A stretch of 59,495 bases of DNA from a virus, in the IMG/VR virus record IMGVR_UViG_3300042898_004908, positions 1-59,495 of that record. The stretch is one strand, 5' to 3'. Every line of letters starts with the position of its first letter. Within the stretch, counting starts at the first letter, position 1. Shown here piece after piece: positions 52,274-59,495 of this stretch. Under the pieces are notes generated by a model that was not told where the DNA came from, did not search any database, and saw nothing but the letters and a program-made list of their open reading frames with translations. Position numbers and translations under genes: made by a program.

Positions 52274-53458
52274 ATGTCTAGCTTCGGCCAAGACTTCCTT
52301 AAAGGGTTTACGGCAGTCAATAACTTGCGTGATTACACTCACGCAAGTAAAGTTTTTAGGACCAACGCCTATGAACTAAAACCCCGATTTAAATTTCTGT
52401 TCCATGTTGTGTTTACACTCAATGTGGATCAGATTCCTGCGCTTAGAAATAGCAAAATTTTTGGCGCCAGCGAAATATACAATCTTAGCCTTGCGGTCAA
52501 GACAGTTGATTTACCCAAGTACAACATCAGTCATGAAGTATTGAATCAGTACAATCGCAAACGAGTGGTTCAGACCAAGATCAACTATGATCCTGTGAAT
52601 CTAACTTTTCATGACGACGGTGGCGACAACATTAGAGAATTTTGGTACCAGTACTATTCGTACTACTACAAAGATCCTGCTCAAAAGTATATCTCAACAG
52701 CCAGCAATACCAATGGCAGCATCGGACCTAGCCAGACGGCACAAACAGGCATGAGCTACAACAATCGTGACATCTACGAACAAAACCGTACAGGCAATGT
52801 CAACGATTGGGGTTTCATTGGCGAAAGCTACAATGACGGAACCAGTACAGCATCGGGCAAACCACCATTTTTCAAAGACATTCAAATTGTTGGCTTTGAT
52901 CAACACAAGTATGCACGATACATTTTGATCAATCCTATCATTACCAATTGGAGTCATGATCAGTATGATTACAGTCAAGGCGCTGGCATCATGCAAAATT
53001 CAATGACCATTGCATACGAAACTGTAAAGTATTATTCAGGCGCCCTGGGCAAACCAGATGCCAATATCAACTGGCCAGATACTGCTCACTACGATACTAC
53101 TCCTAGTGCGTTGGCTCGTCCAGGGTCTACTGCTACTGTATTTGGTCAAGGCGGCCTGCTCAGCACTGGCAATGGTATCATGCAAGATTTGCAAAGTGGC
53201 AGTGTCATGGGACTCATTGGCGCCGCACAAAAAGCTGGCGCACTTCGCAACACATTCAAAGGCAAGAGCCTCAAGAGCATTGTCAAATCAGAAGCTGTGG
53301 CGCTTGGCACACAGGTGCTTGTGGGTGCATTGCCTGGCGCCACTCGAGCAGTAATTAACAAAGCTGACAGCTGGTTATTCCCGACACAAACTGCGGCTCG
53401 TACTCAAGGCGTGGTCAATCAGATCAATCAAGGACAAATTGCAGGAGGTGGCGTATGA
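52274..53458 (+). CDS. Baseplate tube protein, gp54/gp48-like
   Basis: 394 residues. The block Y-E-L-K-P-R-F-K-F-L-F-H-V near 34, then V-K-T-V-D-L-P-K-Y near 74, Q-Y-N-R-K-R-V-V-Q-T-K-I-N-Y-D-P near 93, and F-H-D-D-G-G-D-N-I-R-E near 114 is a tail-tube-like fold. It is shared with the T4-type baseplate proteins that start and cap the tube (gp54/gp48). Which of the two cannot be told. The C-terminal part is Gly/Ala-rich and basic. It follows gp19 by ten bases and overlaps the next start by four. Confidence 0.78.
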   Translation: MSSFGQDFLKGFTAVNNLRDYTHASKVFRTNAYELKPRFKFLFHVVFTLNVDQIPALRNSKIFGASEIYNLSLAVKTVDLPKYNISHEVLNQYNRKRVVQTKINYDPVNLTFHDDGGDNIREFWYQYYSYYYKDPAQKYISTASNTNGSIGPSQTAQTGMSYNNRDIYEQNRTGNVNDWGFIGESYNDGTSTASGKPPFFKDIQIVGFDQHKYARYILINPIITNWSHDQYDYSQGAGIMQNSMTIAYETVKYYSGALGKPDANINWPDTAHYDTTPSALARPGSTATVFGQGGLLSTGNGIMQDLQSGSVMGLIGAAQKAGALRNTFKGKSLKSIVKSEAVALGTQVLVGALPGATRAVINKADSWLFPTQTAARTQGVVNQINQGQIAGGGV

Positions 53459-53814
53459 GCACAGTAAATTACACAAATCCCAACTTGGATTTAACAGTCA
53501 GAGTATTTGATCAATTTTACAAATATGATGCCAATGTTCCTGCTGCCGAGTATGACATTGTCAACAGCTTTTTCCGAAAAGAAATGAGCGATGCCAGAAT
53601 TGCAGGCAACTTTACAGTCAGCCTGTTTCAAGTGGCAGAAGAAACCAACATTCCTGTGCTGACATTACTGGATACTTTCAAAGGCAAATCAGGACTAGAT
53701 CTCACAGTCAGCATGGCCTACTATCTCAATAATATTCGTAGCCGGGCCACCCTACTTGGGGTAAATGCACAAGTGGTTCCCAACTACTATGCCGCTAGAA
53801 CAATACTGCAATGA
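53455..53814 (+). CDS. Small tail-associated protein, unknown
   Basis: 119 residues. The centre D-A-R-I-A-G-N-F-T-V-S-L-F-Q-V-A and the later S-M-A-Y-Y-L-N-N-I-R-S have an all-helical look. It resembles unnamed proteins found after the baseplate tube gene in T4-like phages (recalled). It is coupled by ATGA to the baseplate tube gene before it and to gp4 after it, so a role in assembly is likely (inference). Confidence 0.65.
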   Translation: MSTVNYTNPNLDLTVRVFDQFYKYDANVPAAEYDIVNSFFRKEMSDARIAGNFTVSLFQVAEETNIPVLTLLDTFKGKSGLDLTVSMAYYLNNIRSRATLLGVNAQVVPNYYAARTILQ

Positions 53815-54242
53815 GTCGTTGGGCACAAGGCACATATCAAATTCTCAACCATGAAAAGTATGTGGGCAAAGGCTTGCCTAGATACCGATCAGGCTGGGAA
53901 CACAGTTTCATGCGCTTTTGTGACAGCAACGACAATGTGCTACAGTGGGCCAGCGAAAGCATATCCATTCCTTACCGTCATCCACTGACTGGTAAAATGA
54001 CCAACTATATCCCAGATTTCCTTATTACATATCGCACCAAGGACAACACCATGCGAGCTGAATTGATAGAAATCAAGCCCAAAGGCCAAAGTTCAATCAT
54101 GGAAGGGCAAAAGCCCAGAGAGCGTGCCGTAGTTGCCATCAACTATGCCAAATGGGCATCTGCCCAAAAGTGGTGTAAACAACACGGGTTAACTTTCAGG
54201 GTTCTCACCGAAGACGATCTCTTTGTAAACGGCCGCAAATAG
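53811..54242 (+). CDS. 4: Head completion protein gp4 (nuclease-like)
   Basis: 143 residues (T4: 150). W-A-Q-G-T-Y, N-H-E-K-Y-V-G-K-G, Y-R-S-G-W-E-H-S-F-M-R-F near 26, W-A-S-E-S-I-S-I-P-Y near 46 and Y-I-P-D-F-L-I-T-Y near 65, with E-I-K-P-K-G near 85, match gp4. The E, D and E-x-K residues form a TnsA-like nuclease site. gp4 completes the DNA-filled head before tail joining. In T4 it pairs with gp50 and gp64; here it sits in the tail/terminase block. The start overlaps the previous stop. Confidence 0.85.
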   Translation: MSRWAQGTYQILNHEKYVGKGLPRYRSGWEHSFMRFCDSNDNVLQWASESISIPYRHPLTGKMTNYIPDFLITYRTKDNTMRAELIEIKPKGQSSIMEGQKPRERAVVAINYAKWASAQKWCKQHGLTFRVLTEDDLFVNGRK

Positions 54243-54259
54243 TAAACTATGCAAAGTCT

Positions 54260-54267
54260 GCTAAATA
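54260..54267 (+). promoter_or_regulatory. Late-type octamer before a homing endonuclease
   Basis: GCTAAATA ends five bases before the ATG at 54273, giving a leaderless or very short-leader transcript and supporting that start. Confidence 0.4.
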
Positions 54268-54272
54268 TTAGC

Positions 54273-54845
54273 ATGACTGTTTATTATCTTTACAAAAAAA
54301 CTCACAAAACAACTAATTTAAAATACTTGGGATTTACTAAAAAAAATCCTCACAAGTATAAAGGATCTGGGATCAAATGGCTCTTTCATTTAAACAAACA
54401 TGGATACAATGTTGAAACTGAAATATTGTACGAGACAACCGAGCGTGACAAAATACAACAATTAGGAGAATACTACAGCAAACTATGGAATGTAGTTCAA
54501 TCTCCTGAATGGGCTAACTTAAAACCTGAATCTGGCGATGGCGGCGGCGTTCCTGGAATGAATAAAGGAAAATCTCGACCGCAAGAACACAAAGATGCAA
54601 TGCGAGCAGGGTGGGAACGCATCAAGCAAAAAGGATACCAACCCTGGAATAAAGGCATCACTGGACTACCAGGTCCTTGTCAGACTACAATATTGGTTTC
54701 TCCAGACGGAACTGAATATTTGTATGAAAGTATGAAGCAAGGATGCAAAGAAAATAATCTCATTTACACAAAAATGAGCAGTGTAAAAAACGGGCACCTA
54801 GAACATTACAAAGGCTGGACTATTAAAAAGGTAAGTAAATCATGA
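54273..54845 (+). CDS. GIY-YIG-like homing endonuclease
   Basis: 190 residues from the ATG at 54273; an in-frame ATG at 54249 is possible. V-Y-Y-L-Y-K-K-T-H-K...L-K-Y-L-G-F-T is a diverged GIY-YIG core, then K-Y-K-G-S-G. P-W-N-K-G-I-T-G and the C-terminal S-P-D-G-T-E-Y-L-Y-E-S-M-K-Q with a helix-turn-helix look are NUMOD/IENR-type DNA-binding parts. It separates gp4 from gp16 and its stop overlaps the gp16 start. It is AT-richer than its neighbours, like other invading homing genes. Confidence 0.8.
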   Translation: MTVYYLYKKTHKTTNLKYLGFTKKNPHKYKGSGIKWLFHLNKHGYNVETEILYETTERDKIQQLGEYYSKLWNVVQSPEWANLKPESGDGGGVPGMNKGKSRPQEHKDAMRAGWERIKQKGYQPWNKGITGLPGPCQTTILVSPDGTEYLYESMKQGCKENNLIYTKMSSVKNGHLEHYKGWTIKKVSKS

Positions 54846-55333
54846 CCAGAAAACTCGAAGAACTTTTTGACCTACCGCCCACAGTTGAAGAAGTTGACCT
54901 AGCTGTCCCTTCTATTCCTGAAAACAAAGCCCAACTGCAAGTGATCAACGATGCTATCAACAAGATAGATGCGGCATTGCCTGCGGTCAAAGGATTGGAA
55001 TCCACAGATCAAGAGATGGACGAATTGGCAGACTTGGCCAAAGACAGCTACAAAGATCTCATGGATCTTGGCATGCAAGTTGACAGTCGTTTTGCCAGTG
55101 AAATCTTCAGTGTAGCATCAAACATGCTGGGACATGCAATCACAGCAAAAACAGCTAAGTTGGACAAAAAGCTCAAGATGATTGACCTGCAAATGAAGAA
55201 AATGCGACTAGATCAACAACAGGCCAAAGACGATCCTGAAGGCACAGTACAAACAGCTTCGGGCACACTATTGAATCGAAATGATTTGTTGGAACGCATA
55301 CTTGCTAACAATCAAAAAGATAAAAAAGAATAA
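54842..55333 (+). CDS. 16: Terminase small subunit gp16
   Basis: 163 residues, essentially the T4 gp16 length (164). L-E-E-L-F-D-L-P-P near the start, a first helix pair, then the coiled-coil pattern R-F-A-S-E-I-F-S-V-A-S-N-M-L and K-L-D-K-K-L-K-M-I-D-L-Q, and a C-terminal D-L-L-E-R-I-L follow the T4-like small terminase layout. It would recruit gp17 to DNA; gp17 is not in the window. It overlaps the homing gene stop by four bases. Confidence 0.78.
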   Translation: MTRKLEELFDLPPTVEEVDLAVPSIPENKAQLQVINDAINKIDAALPAVKGLESTDQEMDELADLAKDSYKDLMDLGMQVDSRFASEIFSVASNMLGHAITAKTAKLDKKLKMIDLQMKKMRLDQQQAKDDPEGTVQTASGTLLNRNDLLERILANNQKDKKE

Positions 55334-55336
55334 ATA
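55329..55336 (+). promoter_or_regulatory. Late promoter of the internal-protein genes
   Basis: AATAAATA overlaps the gp16 stop, 17 bases before the ATG at 55354; an ACAGGA ribosome site is between. Confidence 0.5.
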
Positions 55337-55353
55337 TACCACAGGAACCTGAT

Positions 55354-55962
55354 ATGAAACCATTCGCACAATATCTAGCTGAAAGCGAGCGCACATACGA
55401 TTATCGTATTAAAATGTGCGGCCGTGTAAGCACAGAATTCGTTCAACAACTGAAAAGCAAACTAGACCAGTTTGATCCAGTTAAACTGGGCGACATTAAA
55501 ACAACCCCCGTACAGAAAATTTTAACTGATTTCCCCAATCACAAAAATGATTCTGTCAGCATGTTTGATGTGAGCTTTAGATACCCAGCCATTGAACCAC
55601 AGATCAAACAGCTGGCACAATTGTCAGGCATGGATCCAAATCTTATCATAATGTCAACTCGTAGTTACGACGAAGACATGATGAGTGAAGTAGACAAGAT
55701 TGAAGCGCAAAACAAAAATCTTTTGACAGACACAGATTATCCCACAGATGATCCCAAGCAACGAGCTCTCAAGAAAGATTACAGTGCACCACCACATGAT
55801 CATGTGGTTCTAAAAAACGCTTATCGCAGTGACTTCACTGTGGCTGGTGGCAAAACACCCCCGGCAAAAACAACCAACGACCTTCCACAAGGCGTTAAGG
55901 GTCCGATGTACAAAATCAGTCGCCCACCAAAGCCCGCTACCGGCCAAAACCCAAGAGGATAA
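55354..55962 (+). CDS. Probable internal head protein with T4-like capsid-targeting peptide
   Basis: 202 residues. The first ten residues MKPFAQYLAE closely resemble the capsid-targeting sequence of T4 internal proteins (MKTYQEFIAE), which gp21 removes after (L/I)-x-E. Cutting after E10 would leave a 192-residue protein. The mature part (V-S-M-F-D-V-S-F-R-Y-P near 67 and a Pro-rich tail) has no enzyme motif that I recognise. T4 internal proteins enter the cell with the DNA and block host defences; that role is only inferred here. Confidence 0.65.
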   Translation: MKPFAQYLAESERTYDYRIKMCGRVSTEFVQQLKSKLDQFDPVKLGDIKTTPVQKILTDFPNHKNDSVSMFDVSFRYPAIEPQIKQLAQLSGMDPNLIIMSTRSYDEDMMSEVDKIEAQNKNLLTDTDYPTDDPKQRALKKDYSAPPHDHVVLKNAYRSDFTVAGGKTPPAKTTNDLPQGVKGPMYKISRPPKPATGQNPRG

Positions 55963-55967
55963 TACAA

Positions 55968-57863
55968 ATGTCATTTTTTTACAACTTAAACAAAACTCTC
56001 GATGCTATTCGTGAGAAACCAGAACTCACACACGGTCAACTCAATGAGCGTAACATGAGCCGAGCTGCCAAGGGCTGGGAGAAGTACGGAGACGGTATGA
56101 CAGAATTGTCCAAACTAGGTCGAGAAGGTGCCAGTGAGAAAAAGATGGATGCTGCCCGTAAAAAATACGACAAGTATGACAATGAAGTAGACGAAGGTGC
56201 TTATCAAGGTGGTCCAGACAAGAGTCAGATCCCTGCTGTGAATCGTCCAGGCAATAAAATGACCTTGCAAGATTTAGAAAAAGAACGCAATCAAAGTCCT
56301 ACCACTGCTGATGGCATGAGAGCTTTGCAAAACAAACTCAAAAACATTCATCCAATGGATGCACAAGAAGGTGTTGACAAGGCAGCATTTGCCGCACTAG
56401 CACCACCAAAAAACAAAATTACTTTTGCTGACAAGATTGCTGGCGCCAAAAAAGAAGTTGACGAGATGCTGGGCGATGTAGCCGCAGAAGCTATCAAAGG
56501 TGCATTGAGTGGCAAGCAAAAGAAACTAGACAAGAACAACAATGGCAAGTTAGATGCCAATGACTTTGCTATGTTGCGCAAAGGCGGCAAGCAAGTGGCC
56601 GACGAAGCAGAAGACAACAGTCCGTTTACAGCTCACAAGCGTCCTCGTAAAGACACTCCGCGAGTTGGCGATGTTGAACATGGCGCCAAGCACGATATCA
56701 AACACACCGAAACTGGTCGCATGGTAACTCGTAGAGCAGATGCTCAAGGCATGAGTGTCGGTTCAGAGACTGACGACGAAGGCAACAAACACGAAAAACG
56801 AGGCCGTGGTCGTCCTACTGGTCCAGCTAAAGCCCCTGAGCGTGTGACAGCCAAAGCCACCAAACACAAAGATGGCCGCAAAGTCAAAGAAGGTGACTTT
56901 GGACCAATGGAAGAAAGCTCAGGCGACTTAAAAGCAGCCATGGCCCTGTTGAAGAAAGCCGGCTATAAAATTTCCAAAGCTGTAGAAGAAGAAAAAACTT
57001 CTACTCGTGATGATCATGCCGAAAAAGCTGGCAAGCGAGTTGCCAAAGACATTGAGTATGATGAAAAGAAAAAAGATGGCATTCATGGCAAGAAGCGTGG
57101 TGCTGAAGATGACAAGGCTGAAAAAGCTGGCAAGCGAGTTGCCAAAGACATCGAGTACGACGAAAAGAAAGACAAAAAAGAAGACAAGCCTAAAAAAGTC
57201 AAAGAAGCCGGCGGCACTGACACACCCACAGCATCCAGTGGCTTCAGTTATGGCCAGGGCATTTATGATTCAATCAATCATGAAATTGAAAAGATGATTG
57301 CCGAATCAATGAGCATGAATATGAGCGACTCAACTGACGGTACCAAGAGTTTGACCATCACTGCCACTGACGAAGATGCAGTAAAACTATCAATGCTGTT
57401 GAACACAGCAGGCATTGGTGGAGCAGGTGGACAACAGACTCACGGTGATACTTGTCCAGCATGCGGCAGTGCTGATTGCGGGTGTGGCACCCAGGGAATG
57501 GACGAAGCAGCACCCACAGTATCTGACAACGAGCCAGACTGGCCAACCAACACTGAAGAAGGCGATGCATTGCAATACAGCGGTGGCTTAGATGGTCCCA
57601 AGTCAACAGGACAAAGTACAGTACCTGTACTAGCCAGCCAAGATGATCGACAACACAGCTATGCTGAAGATGATGCTCTGCGTCGTATGATGGAAATGGC
57701 TGGTATCAAAGAAGCTGCCAAACCAGACTTTCTGGACATGGACAAAGACGGCGACAAAAAAGAGTCAATGAAAAAAGCAGCCGACGACAAAGACAAAGAA
57801 GATAAAAAAGTTGAAGAAAGTATCTTTACTTTGACCAACCAATGGAAAGCCTACAAAGGGTAA
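55968..57863 (+). CDS. Large charged protein with EF-hand-like loops, probable internal protein
   Basis: 631 residues, highly charged and low in complexity. I-R-E at 14-16 fits a gp21 cut. D-K-N-N-N-G-K-L-D-A-N-D-F near 185 and D-M-D-K-D-G-D-K-K-E-S near 584 look like EF-hand calcium loops. A roughly 33-residue unit (D-x-A-E-K-A-G-K-R-V-A-K-D-I-E-Y-D-E-K-K) occurs twice near 349-400. C-P-A-C-G-S-A-D-C-G-C-G near 494 could bind a metal. The K/E-rich, repeat-bearing make-up suggests a protein packed against DNA in the head. It ends in a terminator. Confidence 0.7.
   Translation: MSFFYNLNKTLDAIREKPELTHGQLNERNMSRAAKGWEKYGDGMTELSKLGREGASEKKMDAARKKYDKYDNEVDEGAYQGGPDKSQIPAVNRPGNKMTLQDLEKERNQSPTTADGMRALQNKLKNIHPMDAQEGVDKAAFAALAPPKNKITFADKIAGAKKEVDEMLGDVAAEAIKGALSGKQKKLDKNNNGKLDANDFAMLRKGGKQVADEAEDNSPFTAHKRPRKDTPRVGDVEHGAKHDIKHTETGRMVTRRADAQGMSVGSETDDEGNKHEKRGRGRPTGPAKAPERVTAKATKHKDGRKVKEGDFGPMEESSGDLKAAMALLKKAGYKISKAVEEEKTSTRDDHAEKAGKRVAKDIEYDEKKKDGIHGKKRGAEDDKAEKAGKRVAKDIEYDEKKDKKEDKPKKVKEAGGTDTPTASSGFSYGQGIYDSINHEIEKMIAESMSMNMSDSTDGTKSLTITATDEDAVKLSMLLNTAGIGGAGGQQTHGDTCPACGSADCGCGTQGMDEAAPTVSDNEPDWPTNTEEGDALQYSGGLDGPKSTGQSTVPVLASQDDRQHSYAEDDALRRMMEMAGIKEAAKPDFLDMDKDGDKKESMKKAADDKDKEDKKVEESIFTLTNQWKAYKG
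57006..57175 (+). repeat. In-frame duplication inside the charged protein
   Basis: Two copies of a segment containing GCTGGCAAGCGAGTTGCCAA, beginning near 57006 and 57105, encode nearly the same A-E-K-A-G-K-R-V-A-K-D-I-E-Y-D-E-K-K unit. Synonymous third-base differences show the duplication is not recent. Confidence 0.75.
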
Positions 57864-57874
57864 TTGTAAAAATC

Positions 57875-57902
57875 AACTGCTGTGGAAACACAGCAGTTTT
57901 TT
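57875..57902 (+). terminator. Terminator after the charged internal protein gene
   Basis: AACTGCTGTG and CACAGCAGTT form a perfect ten-base stem around GAAA, followed by TTTT, 11 bases after the stop codon. Confidence 0.9.
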
Positions 57903-57918
57903 ATAGTAAGGAAAAATT

Positions 57919-58092
57919 ATGTCACAATACAAACCATACAATGAATCATTGACCACTCCTGTTCAGCCCAATCCACACTCGCCAGCGCACAGTGGGTACA
58001 AGCAACAGCCAGTTGAGATCCCAGGAGTACTGGATCAAACTCGTAATTTATTTCAACCGGTGGTTGCGATACCACCACAGGACAAATCATAA
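57919..58092 (+). CDS. Small Pro/Gln-rich protein
   Basis: 57 residues. Rich in P, Q and N (Y-K-P-Y-N-E-S-L, then P-V-E-I-P-G-V-L), no family. A TAAGGA ribosome site lies about eight bases upstream, and the stop overlaps the next start by one base. Both points, and its place after a terminator at the head of a small-gene run, support translation. It may be a linker or decoration peptide of the virion (inference). Confidence 0.6.
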   Translation: MSQYKPYNESLTTPVQPNPHSPAHSGYKQQPVEIPGVLDQTRNLFQPVVAIPPQDKS

Positions 58093-58385
58093 TGGCTGCC
58101 AATGTTTACACAACACTATCCAACACTGTGGTTTACACAGACAAGTTACAGATTACCACTTCGGGCAATGCAGTGACTTATCAGGCCTATGCAGTGGCAC
58201 TGGGCACAAGCGCCGCCGCTGGAAACATTTACAGCGCACCAATTACTATTCCTGCCAATACAATATTTGAAGTATACTCAGGTGTTGGCAACAAAATCAC
58301 AGTAACAGGAACACCGTTTACTGCACTGGAATTAGGCACAGCAAGTTCAGCCACAGCCGGCGTGATTGGCTATGGAAGCATTTGA
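58092..58385 (+). CDS. Small beta-rich structural protein
   Basis: 97 residues. Alternating V/T/S/G patterns (V-Y-T-T-L-S-N-T-V-V-Y, then I-F-E-V-Y-S-G-V-G-N-K) indicate an all-beta fold without catalytic motifs. Such proteins of about 100 residues often decorate T4-like heads or tails. It overlaps the neighbouring genes by one base on each side, so the cluster 57919-59142 is read as one message. Confidence 0.6.
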   Translation: MAANVYTTLSNTVVYTDKLQITTSGNAVTYQAYAVALGTSAAAGNIYSAPITIPANTIFEVYSGVGNKITVTGTPFTALELGTASSATAGVIGYGSI

Positions 58386-58759
58386 TGCGAGCCAGTGATT
58401 TTATTGTAGAAACTCAAAAAGGAAAAATATCCGCACGACAGCAACAGTCGACCCGTGGGTTGAATATTTTTTCAAAGAAGATAGACAGTTACGATAGACT
58501 GTATGATTTAAATCGGTTGATGATGGCTGTGGCAAGCAGTGATGGAATAAACCCAATAGAAATGAATGCTGAAAGTTGGGTAGGAAAACATAACACTGCA
58601 CATCCCTACACCAAAGAAGAACAGGACATGCTTAAATTAGCATACAAAGCTGCTGGTCTAGCGCATATAGATTTAAACAACGGTGATATGGATAGTGAAG
58701 AATTAGAGTCAACAAATACTCGTAGCCCGGTTACAGGATTCAAGGGATATCCCAGATGA
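58385..58759 (+). CDS. Probable internal protein, family copy 1
   Basis: 124 residues from the ATG at 58385, which overlaps the upstream stop as TGATG. The first nine residues MRASDFIVE end in I-V-E, a gp21-type cut site; the same layout occurs in the next gene and in T4 internal proteins. The body has Y-D-L-N-R-L-M-M-A-V-A-S-S-D-G-I-N-P and E-S-W-V-G-K-H-N. The last residues S-P-V-T-G-F-K-G-Y-P-R recur almost unchanged in the next gene. Function is unknown; packaging in the head is inferred. Confidence 0.65.
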   Translation: MRASDFIVETQKGKISARQQQSTRGLNIFSKKIDSYDRLYDLNRLMMAVASSDGINPIEMNAESWVGKHNTAHPYTKEEQDMLKLAYKAAGLAHIDLNNGDMDSEELESTNTRSPVTGFKGYPR

Positions 58760-59142
58760 GAGCTAGAGAATTTCTCAGAGAACAACACAATCTGCCTCCA
58801 GAGCAGGCCAACCCCATGCGTTACACTTATGTAATTCCTGGACTCAGTGCCGCTGATCCTTACAACAACTATAGATTTGGTGTGGCCCTGGCTAGAGCCC
58901 GTAGCGATTCTGGCAAAGATGGCATCAACACCAAGTTTCCAGCCTGGGATGCAGAAACAGTATTTGGCGAACACGGGGTTGTTGCTGGGATGGATTCTAG
59001 CATTGCTCAAGTGATTGATACAGCGTTGGCCATGACCAAAACACCTGGTGGTAAAAAATTGATCTCAACTGCTGACAGTACTGAACCCACATTTGTAGAT
59101 ACAAAAAGCCCGGTAAAAGCATTCAAAGGATACCCAAGGTAA
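58756..59142 (+). CDS. Probable internal protein, family copy 2
   Basis: 128 residues, start overlapping the previous stop. The N-terminus MRAREFLRE ends in L-R-E, a gp21-type cut site. The body (Y-N-N-Y-R-F-G-V-A-L-A-R-A-R-S-D-S, later E-T-V-F-G-E-H-G-V-V) parallels the preceding gene in order of landmarks, and the end S-P-V-K-A-F-K-G-Y-P-R is nearly the same. The pair looks like an old tandem duplication. Confidence 0.65.
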   Translation: MRAREFLREQHNLPPEQANPMRYTYVIPGLSAADPYNNYRFGVALARARSDSGKDGINTKFPAWDAETVFGEHGVVAGMDSSIAQVIDTALAMTKTPGGKKLISTADSTEPTFVDTKSPVKAFKGYPR

Positions 59143-59148
59143 AATATT

Positions 59149-59495
59149 ATGGCAAACCCACCACCACCATACGACAACATCACAGGCATAAGCCGTGCTG
59201 TGATGAAAGACAACGCACAAGAAACCATTGGCGATTACAATGGTGTTGCTCGCCCAAGTGAATTAGTAGTCAACCAACTCACACAAGATATCTATGTAGG
59301 CAACGTCAATGGAAATCTAAATTTGATCGCATACGGATCTGGCGTTACCAGCACCACAACATTCAACCCGCAGTTCACTGACGGATCAGGCACATTTGCA
59401 GGCGGCACTGCCACTGCATCGTATGTGCGTATGGGTCCGCTGATGTTTATACATGTGTATGTGGATTTTGCAGGAGTTACCAACTTTGGCAGCAC
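59149..59495 (+). CDS. Fibre-type structural protein, cut by the right edge
   Basis: An ATG at 59149 opens a frame with no stop to the end of the window (115 residues seen). The N-terminus M-A-N-P-P-P-P-Y-D-N-I-T-G-I is followed by A-R-P-S-E-L-V-V-N-Q-L-T-Q-D-I-Y-V-G-N-V-N-G, typical of phage fibre or fibritin-type proteins. F-T-D-G-S-G-T-F near 77 and Y-V-R-M-G-P-L-M-F-I-H-V-Y-V-D-F near 91-106 look like a beta-sandwich tip. The C-terminus is not visible. Confidence 0.7.
   Translation, partial: MANPPPPYDNITGISRAVMKDNAQETIGDYNGVARPSELVVNQLTQDIYVGNVNGNLNLIAYGSGVTSTTTFNPQFTDGSGTFAGGTATASYVRMGPLMFIHVYVDFAGVTNFGS

Noticed and set aside
1-59495. CRISPR array
   Set aside because: No short regularly spaced repeats with unique spacers; the only dense repeats are coding and in frame.

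Overview
The window is a contiguous piece of a T4-like contractile-tailed phage (myovirus). Nearly every T4 head, neck and tail landmark can be read: gp55 late sigma, gp46/gp47 nuclease, gp26, a tape measure, gp20 portal, gp21 protease, gp22 scaffold, gp23 capsid, gp13, gp14, gp15, gp18 sheath, gp19 tube, a gp48/gp54-type baseplate tube protein, gp4, gp16 and dNMP kinase. No host gene, integrase or tRNA was seen, so the host is not identifiable. The proteins are diverged from T4, and the G-N-I-T-G-G-N fibre repeats suggest a relative of the aquatic T4-like phages (inference).

Layout. 1-692 (-): start of a coiled-coil acidic protein cut by the left edge. 806-11480 (+): an early-type operon (gp55, sulfotransferase-like gene, gp47, three unknown genes, gp46, three more unknown genes, radical SAM enzyme, SDR, GIY-YIG protein). 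Almost every stop/start pair overlaps. The two three-gene sets around gp46 look like diverged copies of one cassette, the most novel part of the window. 11481-11912: a gene-free stretch full of hairpins, a candidate structured RNA. 11913-14244 (-): DUF6614-like, GNAT-like, an unknown gene, a 58-aa gene and gp26. 14286-24826 (+): tape measure with an M15-type peptidase, homing endonuclease, gp20, core proteins, gp21, gp22, gp23 and a strong terminator. 24908-40479 (+): a fibre/adhesin region with five repeat-rich fibre genes, a LamG-like protein, a structural protein and two glycosyltransferase-like genes (one on the - strand). 40474-43663 (-): Nudix, gp15, gp14. 43735-47819 (+): a T4-like unknown, a second radical SAM enzyme, gp13, a DEDDh exonuclease and dNMP kinase; an HNH-like gene lies antisense at its end. 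48213-59495 (+): gp18, gp19, baseplate tube protein, gp4, homing endonuclease, gp16, probable internal capsid proteins, small structural proteins and a fibre cut by the right edge.

Regulation. Two promoter classes can be read. TTGACA/TATAAT-type promoters precede early-type genes. T4-like late octamers (TATAAATA and variants ending in TAAATA) precede virion gene blocks, which fits the presence of gp55. Several promoters of both classes sit so close to the ATG that the mRNA would be leaderless. Several small proteins start like T4 internal proteins: a roughly 10-residue N-terminus ending in (L/I)-x-E, the gp21 cleavage consensus. This suggests a set of proteins packaged inside the capsid.
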